Part shown: positions 36,098 through 44,580 of the stretch, one piece after another
How positions within the stretch are numbered: the first letter of the stretch is position 1
How the letters are laid out: every line of letters begins with the position of its first letter
Assembly: GCF_000378085.1 (NCBI RefSeq)
Contig: NZ_KB899210.1
Coordinates: 496,001 to 560,000 of the forward strand
DNA length: 64,000 nucleotides
Reading direction: 5' to 3'
From: Hoylesella loescheii DSM 19665 = JCM 12249 = ATCC 15930
GTDB lineage: Bacteria; Bacteroidota; Bacteroidia; Bacteroidales; Bacteroidaceae
Translations under genes and position numbers: made by a program
Notes under the pieces: generated by a model
What the model was told of the DNA's origin: nothing
Seen by the model: only the letters and a program-made list of their open reading frames with translations
Databases searched by the model: none

Positions 36098-38971
36098 CTA
36101 TTGATAGCACACCTGCCGATAGGGGCAACGCGTGCATCGTTCTCTGTCTTCGGTGGGTTCGAACGGGCGATCTTTGTCGAAAATTTCTTCTAAAAGCGAC
36201 TGCAAACCCGCCCAAAACTCATCGCGATATGTGGCTACATCGTCTACGCGCTCTTTGCCTAGGCGCAACACGGGGTCGTTTTCTTCAGCAGATGCCTGCT
36301 GAATAAACAGCAAGGCAGGACTAACGGGCAGTTTCTGCGCATTCCAAAAGGCCGAATCGCGCACAATCGCAGCGTAAAGGAATGTTTGAAAGAAATAGTC
36401 AGCGTGGTTCTTGGTCACCTTTTCGCCTGAGAAAATGTCTTCAAAAGCGGCAACTCCTGTCTGTGGTTTCCGTCCAGTCTTGTAGTCCACCACGCGGATT
36501 ACCTTCCCCATACCCTCGTCCACTTCGTCTAATCGGTCTACATAACCGCCTATTTTCAAGGGGTGTTGCTTGCCGTCAACATGAAAAAGCACGTCGTTAT
36601 ACACCTGTTTTTCCATTGCCAGTATGCGGAAAGGCGTCAAGGCGAGGTCCATCTGCAACAGTTTCTTCAAGTAAGAGATAATCACTCCGCGATTAATCAG
36701 CTGCAAACCATTGTATTCTGGTCGCTGGTTGGTGTTAGATACCTTAAACAACTCTTCGTTAAACGCCCTATCCACAACGCGCTGCAAGGCCGACTTATCC
36801 GCAAGAAAATCCTTAATGGCGCGATCAGTAACGGTCGAATTGGCATCCATCAGTTGCTCGTAAATCAGTTGTGAGCTTTTATGGAAGATGTTGCCAAAGG
36901 TTCTGTTGTCAATATCGTCGGTTTCATCGTCACTTTCTTTCAATCCTGCTACAATATTATAGAAGAACAATAGCTGACAACGCAGGTAGCGATTGATGGC
37001 CGTTGGCGACAGCTTTTCAAGTTTAAGCATCTCTTCCATGATGCTTTGCGTTTTCCTAACGGCATGCGGCTGCAACACATTGGGCGTTTGTCCAGCTTGC
37101 AACGACAGTCGTTCAATCTGATGGCCGCTCTCAACAAGCATTTGCAACATAAAGCGACTCATCTCGCCAGTGTGTCCGTCTTCAGTTGAATTGTTATATA
37201 ATATGGTGACGTTCTTTGCCCGTTGCAACAGTCGGTGGAAGTAATAAGAATAGATAGCCACCTTGTGATCTACGGTTGTGAGCCCGTGTGCCTTGCGTAT
37301 TGAATAAGGAATAAACGAGGCATCGTTAACGCCTTTAGGCATGTTACCTTCATTGCACGACAGCAATAAGATGTTGTCGAAATCCAAGTTACGGGTTTCT
37401 AACACGCCCATTACTTGCAAGCCAACCGCTGGTTCACCGTGGAAAGGGATACTCGTAGACTGCACCAGCTGTGTAATCAATCGCAACAGAGTTATTAAAT
37501 CTACCGAGAGGTCGCCCGAAATAATCAACTCGTGCAAGCGATTAAATAAGGTGTACATCCTATATATGGCCTCCTTCATTAGGTGGTCATTGGTTTCTTG
37601 CGTGCTCGTACCCACACATCTCAGCAGTTGCAACATCCATTCCAGCAGTCTGGCATGATACGCTTGCATGTCGGCAACACCCTCTTCTAGGTCTGCAAAC
37701 AGCAAGGTTAAGCCTTCATCGGTGGTTAAATCTTGCCTTAACGGATAATAGGTGTGATGTTTTTCGAGCGTAGACAGCAGTTTACTGCAATTCTCGGAGA
37801 GGAAAAGGCTATACGGATGCCTAAGCACTGGCCGTACATATTGTAGCCTATAACGCCCCGAATTCTTGGTGTAGCCTGCGGTTTGCAAGGCGATGAGCGC
37901 ATTAACAAACGAAAAGACAGGTGACTGCGCCAAGGGAAAGCCCGTGGTGATATTCACACTTTCTACCTGTGGAGGCAGACTATGCACCACGGTTTGCAGC
38001 AAATTCTCGTCGCACAACACCACTGCCGTCTTTCGTCCTGCCTGCACAAAGGCATCGTTATGCAGCCAATGCCCCACAAAGCGAGCCTGAATGGTTTCTG
38101 TAGAGGCCGAAACGAACTGCAACTTTTTCTCTTGGCGGAAGTTGTCGTATATCTCTTCGTCACGATTAAACAGTTCGTTGGGAAAGGCTTCGAGGTATTG
38201 ACGGATGTAATGTCCAGCCTCGTTGTTGACCCCTTCCATATAATAGCGGTCGAAATCCCAATAAAATTTGGCCTTACCTGCCTTTTCTAGTCGGGCGAAC
38301 AGCCTCTGTTCAACTTTCTGCAACATGTTGAAGCCCACAAATACGTAAGTTTCTGCATCGAAACTCACGTTCTCGTTACAAACCACTTCGCGATAAAGTG
38401 CGCCCTCGTAGGCAAGCCCTTCTTCTTGCAGATGGACGTTATACCTATTATATATGTCGCCAAAGTTTTGCCATAACTGCAAAAAACGTTTTTTCAACTC
38501 CGTGTTATAATCGTCAGAGAAGTTACTGAAAAAGCGCTTCAACACCTCCCGTTGTTCATCGGTTAGGTACGAAATGTCGTCCAACTCGTGAATGTTGCTC
38601 AGATTTCTAAACACGTCTGTGGCATCGGCCAGGTTCTTATCTATGTCGTCGAAATCACTTAGCATCAGCATTCCCCAACCATAAAAGTGATCGAGTGTTT
38701 CAGTAGAGCCAGTGCATTGTACATAAATACGATAGAGGTCGCAAACTAGCTTGATGTCGTCGGCCACTATTCGTTCGCTCCTATCGCGAAAAAGCTGACT
38801 GATTGTGGTGTAAACAGGACTCCACAACGGACCATCTGCCATGCGCGCCAAATGCTCGTTAAGGAATAAAGATGCACGTTTGTTTGGGAAAACAAGTGTT
38901 ACACGCGACAAGTCTGTGCCAAATTTCTTCAATAAATCTTCGGCAACGTATTCTAAAAAGGTCTTTCTCAT
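36098..38971 (-). CDS. AddB-like helicase-nuclease subunit (PD-(D/E)XK nuclease)
   Basis: 957 residues. The amino half is the inactivated helicase-like region of AddB; the amino end (FLEYVAEDLLKKFGTDLSRVTLVFPNKRASLFLNEHL) is the Bacteroidetes form. The C-terminal third is a PD-(D/E)XK nuclease with VVDYKTGRK near 825. The Fe-S cluster staple seems to be intact: Cys near 667 (YLRCQLLFFYN) and CTRCPYRQVC at 946-955. AddAB resects double-strand breaks and loads RecA at Chi-like sites. Its start overlaps the addA-like stop by 4 bases, so the two are translationally coupled. Confidence 0.88.
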   Translation of the reverse strand: MRKTFLEYVAEDLLKKFGTDLSRVTLVFPNKRASLFLNEHLARMADGPLWSPVYTTISQLFRDRSERIVADDIKLVCDLYRIYVQCTGSTETLDHFYGWGMLMLSDFDDIDKNLADATDVFRNLSNIHELDDISYLTDEQREVLKRFFSNFSDDYNTELKKRFLQLWQNFGDIYNRYNVHLQEEGLAYEGALYREVVCNENVSFDAETYVFVGFNMLQKVEQRLFARLEKAGKAKFYWDFDRYYMEGVNNEAGHYIRQYLEAFPNELFNRDEEIYDNFRQEKKLQFVSASTETIQARFVGHWLHNDAFVQAGRKTAVVLCDENLLQTVVHSLPPQVESVNITTGFPLAQSPVFSFVNALIALQTAGYTKNSGRYRLQYVRPVLRHPYSLFLSENCSKLLSTLEKHHTYYPLRQDLTTDEGLTLLFADLEEGVADMQAYHARLLEWMLQLLRCVGTSTQETNDHLMKEAIYRMYTLFNRLHELIISGDLSVDLITLLRLITQLVQSTSIPFHGEPAVGLQVMGVLETRNLDFDNILLLSCNEGNMPKGVNDASFIPYSIRKAHGLTTVDHKVAIYSYYFHRLLQRAKNVTILYNNSTEDGHTGEMSRFMLQMLVESGHQIERLSLQAGQTPNVLQPHAVRKTQSIMEEMLKLEKLSPTAINRYLRCQLLFFYNIVAGLKESDDETDDIDNRTFGNIFHKSSQLIYEQLMDANSTVTDRAIKDFLADKSALQRVVDRAFNEELFKVSNTNQRPEYNGLQLINRGVIISYLKKLLQMDLALTPFRILAMEKQVYNDVLFHVDGKQHPLKIGGYVDRLDEVDEGMGKVIRVVDYKTGRKPQTGVAAFEDIFSGEKVTKNHADYFFQTFLYAAIVRDSAFWNAQKLPVSPALLFIQQASAEENDPVLRLGKERVDDVATYRDEFWAGLQSLLEEIFDKDRPFEPTEDRERCTRCPYRQVCYQ

Positions 38972-41900
38972 TTCACTTCCTCTATCTTATTGCTGTAAAC
39001 ATACCACAAGTAGCCACTTACTCGCTTATATCCCATCGTTTCTAACAAGGCCATGTAGCTAGCCACTTGGGCATGGTGTTCTTCCTTGGGCTTACCAAAC
39101 TTAAAATCGATAACCCGCATTTCCTCGCCGTTTGTTATCACACGGTCGGGCCTATGGGTAACAACAGCATTTGTAACAGGGTCTATCGAGAGTATGGAGC
39201 ATTCGTTAAACAGTTGCCAACCATCCGAAAACCACTCCTTTACGCGCTTATCGGCAAAGCGTTTGTTCAGCATTTCCACCAATTTATCTTTGGTTAGGTC
39301 ACTATCGTATATCACACCGTCTTGCTCCAACTGCCTTAACACGTTTGGAACATCGGCTAATGTACGTATCTGAGCAAACACCGCATGCAGCACACTACCT
39401 AGTTTGATATAGTTGTTTTGTTGAGAGTCTTCGTCTTCTCCTCCGATAAACTCCGAACTTTTGTTGCTCTGTAAGAATTGGGCTTTGCTTTCGTACACCT
39501 TCACATCAAAGGTAAAGGGTGACGGGATGGTGTTAAATACGTTGTCGGATGTGCTTTTCGCCTTCTCCTCTGCCGTGTCTATTGATAAGGTTCCGTAGTT
39601 AAACTCCAAATCTTCTTCGGCTGTTGTTTCAAGCGTACTGCCTGGCAACACGCCCGTTAGCTGTTCTAAACACTGCCCAATAACAGCAGAACGGCTGCCC
39701 GACTTATCTTTTTCGCCCAACACAAAGAGGTTTCGGCCTGCCCTTGTGAACGCCACATACAGCAAGTTCATGTTGTCTACCATCGTTTGCAGATGCTCGT
39801 GCAGGTAGTCTTTCTCGAAAACCGACCCCATTAACTGCTTGGGATAGAGGTCAACGGGGATAAGTGGCAAGGCGTTGTATGGAGCTTCGTCGGGCTGACA
39901 CCATAGCGTGCCACCCGTTCTTTCCAATTGCCAGTCACAAAAAGGCACGATGGTATGGGCAAATTCTAGTCCTTTGCTCTTATGAATGGTAAGCAGTCGC
40001 ACGCCGTTAAGTTCGTCACTCTGTATGGCACGATCTTTCATATCGTTCTCCCATTCGTCGATTACAGCGCTTAGGTCGGCCGAATTGTCCACCAAAAACT
40101 TGTTCAACCTATCGTAAAAGGTGCAGATGTATGCGCTTTGTTCCGATAAACGTTCTAGTTGAAAAGCCTGATACACCTCTTCAACGATGTTGAATATGGG
40201 CATGGCCATCAGTTGTTGGTGGTTGTTCCAAAACCTTTCGGGTAGGAAGTGGGCCACATCTACATCGCGTTTAAGCATCTCGCGGTCGCCAATGGCATTG
40301 CCCAAGATGTGCGTTTGATAAGTGGTAGCGAGGTTGGCTTGCAACAAACGGTCGGCAGGATTGGCCAAAACGCGCAGCGCAGCCATGATTATCTGCACGG
40401 CAACAGAGGCTTGCAGCTTAAATCCTTCGTCCGAAACCAATCGCACTTCGGGCAAATGCACCATCATATAGTCGGCAATAAGTGCAATGGAATTGTTGTT
40501 ACGTACCAAAATGGCAATGTCCTTGGCCTTTGCTCCTTGTTCCAACAGATTCTTTATCGTATCACACACCTTGGCCATCATACGTTGTTCGCAGTCTTCT
40601 TTATTAAGAAGGCACACCTCTACCCTACCTCTCGGTGTTTTGTCTGTGGGCACCAACTGCTTCACATCTTGATAAGCCACCTGCATTTGTTGTGCTCCCA
40701 TTGGACTTTTCACCTCTAACTCACGCTGTTCAATGGCACATGCCGCCTCGAAAAAGGCGTTGTTAAAGTCTACGATATTACGTTCCGAGCGATAGTTGGT
40801 AGTCATTCGCTCAATCTTAAAGGCATGTGGCGAGCCTGTAAATTGCTTTTCAATCTCGTTTAGCAGTCGCCAGTCGCCCGAACGCCATCTGTATATACTC
40901 TGTTTCACGTCACCCACAATCAAACTTTGCGATTGGTTGTGGCTCATACACTCTTGTAACAGCACCTTAAAGTTGGCCCATTGCACCGTGCTTGTATCTT
41001 GAAACTCGTCAATCATGATGTGTTCGAGCTGCGTTCCTATCTTCTCGAAGATAAAAGGAGTATCACTATCGTGTATCAAAGCATGCAAAAGGGTTTGCGT
41101 ATCGCTCAACAAGAAACGGTTAGACTGGTCATTAAGTTCGCGCACCTGCGTCTCTATCTTGTCCAAAAGTCGCAGTTGATCCAGATGCCGCAAAGTAAGC
41201 TTAGCCGATTTAAGATGTTTTGCCTGCTCCTTACGCAGCTTTTCAGAGTCATTCAGATAGTCGAACAGCACATTTCTCACCACGGTTAGCGCGTGTCCAT
41301 CACCGTTTTGCTCGTTCTTTCCTACCCAAGCGTTTGGGTCTTCAAGGGCATCAAGCACGCGTTTGGTCAAAAGTTTGTCGTCTTCCACATGTCCGTTCTT
41401 CAGCTTAATGAAATAACCGCAAACGCCTTTATCCTTATAACCAAAGTCGTCAACCGACAATTGGTTTTCTTCCAACAGCTCATCAAATCGTTCGCCAATG
41501 CCAATAAGCTTTTGTTCGGCCTCCTTTCCCAATGCCCTAATGGTCTTTACGTAGCTGTCAAACAACTCTTCGTTGGCCATTAGCTCACTCAGTTGTTTCC
41601 GATTGCTTTTATACACATCCTTAAAGATGTTCTCGCCGAAACGCTTTATCTGTCCTATTACGTTCCAACTCTTATCGTCGGCGATGTTCTGTTGGATATA
41701 TTCCATTATCCATTTCAACACCTTGCTATTAGGACTAAGCTCTTCTATCAGCTTATCCACAGCTTGTTGCTCCACCTGACTATCGTTCAACCCCACATGC
41801 AGGTTAGCGGTGAGGTCCAATTCACGCGCTAGATTTCGCAAAACTGCTTGAAAAAAGGTGTCGATGGTTTCAACTCTGAAGTAGTTGTAATTGTGCAATA

Positions 41901-42192
41901 GGTTGCTCAAAGCCGCTCCTGCCTGTTGCGAAGCATACTCGGGGGTGATGTCTAGCTCACTTGTCACCTTGTCCAGATAGCCTTTCGAGCTGGGCAGAAG
42001 CTTCCAAATACCGTAAAGTTGGCTCAATATGCGAAGCTTCATCTCTTCGGTGGCTTTGTTGGTAAAGGTAACGGCAAGTATGTTTCGGTAGCTATGCGGA
42101 TTGCGCAACAATATCTTGATGTAGTTCACGGCCAAAGTAAACGTCTTGCCGCTTCCTGCACTTGCCTTATAAACGGTTAATGGAGTATGCAT
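38968..42192 (-). CDS. AddA-like UvrD-family helicase/exonuclease
   Basis: 1074 residues from the ATG at 42192; a longer frame to 42297 would run into the preceding gene, and MHTPLTVYKASAGSGKTFTL is the usual amino end. UvrD motifs: Walker A SAGSGKT (11-17), DEFQDTS, VGDVKQSIYRWR, the LLTIHKSKGLEF motif V and VAFTRA motif VI. The C-terminal nuclease domain has RVIDFKFGK near 1040. With AddB it forms the break-processing helicase-nuclease of bacteria that lack RecBCD. It is the middle gene of a DUF5686-like / addA / addB cluster (47-base gap upstream, 4-base overlap downstream). Confidence 0.9.
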   Translation of the reverse strand: MHTPLTVYKASAGSGKTFTLAVNYIKILLRNPHSYRNILAVTFTNKATEEMKLRILSQLYGIWKLLPSSKGYLDKVTSELDITPEYASQQAGAALSNLLHNYNYFRVETIDTFFQAVLRNLARELDLTANLHVGLNDSQVEQQAVDKLIEELSPNSKVLKWIMEYIQQNIADDKSWNVIGQIKRFGENIFKDVYKSNRKQLSELMANEELFDSYVKTIRALGKEAEQKLIGIGERFDELLEENQLSVDDFGYKDKGVCGYFIKLKNGHVEDDKLLTKRVLDALEDPNAWVGKNEQNGDGHALTVVRNVLFDYLNDSEKLRKEQAKHLKSAKLTLRHLDQLRLLDKIETQVRELNDQSNRFLLSDTQTLLHALIHDSDTPFIFEKIGTQLEHIMIDEFQDTSTVQWANFKVLLQECMSHNQSQSLIVGDVKQSIYRWRSGDWRLLNEIEKQFTGSPHAFKIERMTTNYRSERNIVDFNNAFFEAACAIEQRELEVKSPMGAQQMQVAYQDVKQLVPTDKTPRGRVEVCLLNKEDCEQRMMAKVCDTIKNLLEQGAKAKDIAILVRNNNSIALIADYMMVHLPEVRLVSDEGFKLQASVAVQIIMAALRVLANPADRLLQANLATTYQTHILGNAIGDREMLKRDVDVAHFLPERFWNNHQQLMAMPIFNIVEEVYQAFQLERLSEQSAYICTFYDRLNKFLVDNSADLSAVIDEWENDMKDRAIQSDELNGVRLLTIHKSKGLEFAHTIVPFCDWQLERTGGTLWCQPDEAPYNALPLIPVDLYPKQLMGSVFEKDYLHEHLQTMVDNMNLLYVAFTRAGRNLFVLGEKDKSGSRSAVIGQCLEQLTGVLPGSTLETTAEEDLEFNYGTLSIDTAEEKAKSTSDNVFNTIPSPFTFDVKVYESKAQFLQSNKSSEFIGGEDEDSQQNNYIKLGSVLHAVFAQIRTLADVPNVLRQLEQDGVIYDSDLTKDKLVEMLNKRFADKRVKEWFSDGWQLFNECSILSIDPVTNAVVTHRPDRVITNGEEMRVIDFKFGKPKEEHHAQVASYMALLETMGYKRVSGYLWYVYSNKIEEVK

Positions 42193-42239
42193 GGTGTTAT
42201 CTGTTATTTCTTGGGAAGTAAATGTTTGCGATGTATTCT

Positions 42240-44264
42240 CTACCAATGTCGAAACAGTTCGAAACCGAATTTCAGTCCAAAGCCATCGAATTTCCAATTG
42301 CGATTAGAAACAAACGCGCCAATGGTAAAGAGTCTTGTGGTGAAGCCATATCCGCATTCAAGATATGGATGTAAGGCTTTCACACTCAATGCACTTACAT
42401 AGATACGTTCCATCTCTATGTAATGCCCCACAAAGGGCAACCAACTCACGGCCAACAGAGGCGTTTCGTAGGTGAAATTACCCCGCACATAATAGTTCGA
42501 AGCGTTGTACCAACTGGCATCAAGCAATTCAAATTCACCCGACCAGCCATCGTTCCATCCCCCAGGGATAGTGTTCTCGCGAAAATTGGAGTAGTCTAGG
42601 AAATAAGAAGAACGTCCCTTTTGCGTGTAGAAACCTGTGCCGAGGCGCATGGATAAGGTGCGCAGACGAGGCAGACGATAAAGGTATTGGCCATCTATCT
42701 CCCAACGTTCGTACGAGGTGTTCGACCTAAACGCCTTGGTTAAGCTTCGTTCGTAGTCGATGGTGAATATCGGACCATTCCAGCCCAAAGGTCTAATGGA
42801 CAGCTCGACGGTTGGAGCAAACGACCGAAAGACGATGGGAAACGAAAGCATCTCAAAGGCTGAGGGGTCTATTGGCTTGCGTTTGTGGAACACAAAACCA
42901 ACACGCATGCTCCATTTTGTGGAGAAATCGATGTTGGTATCGAACTTTACGTAGTGGTCTATAAACTGATACAAGTCTTTTCCGATATCGAAGAACCTAT
43001 TTAATAGTGGTTCCGAAACGCGATCGGCTATGGTAGAGCTATATATACGATTACCCGTGCTCAGTTCAAGTCGCGAATAAAAGTTGCGCTCACGGTTGTA
43101 ATAAAACACCAAGGGTGCATAAAACGTGATGCGTTTTTCGCGAAAGAAATAGGCTGCCTTTATCTGCGCGAACAAAGCCATACGTGGATTGAACGTGTAA
43201 CCCAACCTAAAATCATTCATATAGGTAAACCCACGACTGGGCGAATACTCCATATAAAAGGGGTTGAAGGGGGCATTAAGTCGAAAATAACCTTGATTGG
43301 ATTTACCAAAGTCGCTGCCAATGCGGTCTACCAGATAGTCGCCCAACTTGCGCCAAAAGAAACCGCGTGGCCTATTATACTGCATGTTCAACGTGTCTTG
43401 GCGTATATCGGCCATATAAACAGGCTGAAATATCTCCTTCTCAACCCGCGTAAGACTGTCTTTACGGAGCGATTGAATGGTGAAGGCTGGTTTATTGGGG
43501 TATAATTTCGTACTATCTACGGGAGCGAGGTCGTTGTTTACGCGGTAAGTGGCCGCCATCTGATTGCCCATGAACTTGAACGTGGTGCGCAAGATACAGT
43601 TTTTCACCATCAGCTTATCACGTTCCTTATCGCCCGTGTCGGCGTCCAACTCAAAACGCAACATATTGTATTCGCCTTCGGCATGACATGTTATCACCCT
43701 GCCAGTACGCCTATCTATGATGGCATTGCCCTTCACTAGCTGCGTATTGTCTACCTTCGGCTTGAAGCTTATCAGGGCAAGACTGTCTGTTTGGGAAATG
43801 AACTTTAAATGGTAGAACATCTTGTTGTGCCTATTAAAGGGCGATAAGATAAACTTGTCTACCAAAGTTACGTCGTAAAGCTTAGGCGACAGGTACATAA
43901 TAGCTGGTGGCAGGATGTTTTCGCTGTGAGGAAGCGTAGTGTACGAAGCCAACGTTTGGGTGTCGTGTGTTCCCTTCCCGTTATACACATGCTTCCTTAT
44001 GCTCTCCCCCATGAAGTGTCTTTTACCGCTTCTAGCCATGTCAAACAGGTTTGGAACAGCCATCAGCAAAATGTTTTTACGGTGAATGTCGATGGTGTAG
44101 CGTGTGTACGAATAGTAGGTAGTGTCGATAGGGCACGCATAACTACTGTCGGCGTAGTGGTAAATGCGGTTCAACAACAGGGTGTCTGTTGTTGTCCAAG
44201 CCTTGCTTTGGGTCGAAACGCCTAGGCACATACCACAAATGTTGATTGCTAGCCACATCTTCAT
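42240..44264 (-). CDS. DUF5686-like outer membrane protein
   Basis: About 674 residues from the ATG at 44264; a TTG at 44273 overlaps the -7 box. It has a signal peptide (cleaved near KAW), a beta-rich region of about 270 residues (with GNAIIDRRTGRVITCHAEGEYNMLRFE), then alternating strands typical of a beta-barrel, ending in the aromatic FGFELFRHW, the terminus BAM recognises. It looks like the DUF5686 family without the CarboxypepD_reg domain; the second DUF5686 protein at 60980 has that domain. Function unknown. It is first in an apparent operon with addA and addB. Confidence 0.75.
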   Translation of the reverse strand: MKMWLAINICGMCLGVSTQSKAWTTTDTLLLNRIYHYADSSYACPIDTTYYSYTRYTIDIHRKNILLMAVPNLFDMARSGKRHFMGESIRKHVYNGKGTHDTQTLASYTTLPHSENILPPAIMYLSPKLYDVTLVDKFILSPFNRHNKMFYHLKFISQTDSLALISFKPKVDNTQLVKGNAIIDRRTGRVITCHAEGEYNMLRFELDADTGDKERDKLMVKNCILRTTFKFMGNQMAATYRVNNDLAPVDSTKLYPNKPAFTIQSLRKDSLTRVEKEIFQPVYMADIRQDTLNMQYNRPRGFFWRKLGDYLVDRIGSDFGKSNQGYFRLNAPFNPFYMEYSPSRGFTYMNDFRLGYTFNPRMALFAQIKAAYFFREKRITFYAPLVFYYNRERNFYSRLELSTGNRIYSSTIADRVSEPLLNRFFDIGKDLYQFIDHYVKFDTNIDFSTKWSMRVGFVFHKRKPIDPSAFEMLSFPIVFRSFAPTVELSIRPLGWNGPIFTIDYERSLTKAFRSNTSYERWEIDGQYLYRLPRLRTLSMRLGTGFYTQKGRSSYFLDYSNFRENTIPGGWNDGWSGEFELLDASWYNASNYYVRGNFTYETPLLAVSWLPFVGHYIEMERIYVSALSVKALHPYLECGYGFTTRLFTIGAFVSNRNWKFDGFGLKFGFELFRHW

Positions 44265-44270
44265 AAATGG

Positions 44271-44278
44271 CAAAGTTA
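44271..44278 (-). promoter_or_regulatory. -7 box of the DUF5686-like/addAB cluster
   Basis: Minus-strand TAACTTTG, an exact TAnnTTTG match only 6 bases before the ATG at 44264, implying a nearly leaderless transcript. No clear -33 element. Confidence 0.45.
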
Positions 44279-44580
44279 GCGAAAATCGGTGAAAAAACGC
44301 AGAACGAAGCCCGCAAAAAATAGCCTAATACACCTTTTTAAACCACAATGCGATGCACCATGACACAATAATGCTTTTTTGATATCAAAATGGTACAAAA
44401 CAACGAAACCACTCATTCGAATATTTTTTAGTAAAACCAGGTTAGCAACCATGTACGATTAAAAGCGATGATGGCATGAAATAGAAGCGAAACTAACATA
44501 AAATTGAGAAAACAACATTTTTTGTGCATATTACGAACCTTTATGCTTAACTTTGTAAAAACTTTCAACTTAATCTACCC
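44274..44580. other. Divergent promoter region
   Basis: 307 A/T-rich bases between the DUF5686-like gene and the HHH-barrel gene. Apart from the promoter elements near each end, nothing is recognisable. Confidence 0.6.
44521..44555 (+). promoter_or_regulatory. HHH-barrel gene promoter
   Basis: TTTG (44521-44524), 23 bases, TAACTTTG (44548-44555). The spacing is 2 bases longer than consensus. Leader about 22 bases. Confidence 0.5.

Noticed and set aside
35889..36215. 108-codon minus-strand frame at the 3' end of the addB-like gene
   Set aside because: It overlaps the addB end in another frame; the plus-strand frame in the same gap looks more protein-like, and neither is supported by a start or promoter.
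42193..42297. Longer addA start
   Set aside because: It would run into the 3' end of the DUF5686-like gene; the family amino end starts at the ATG at 42192.
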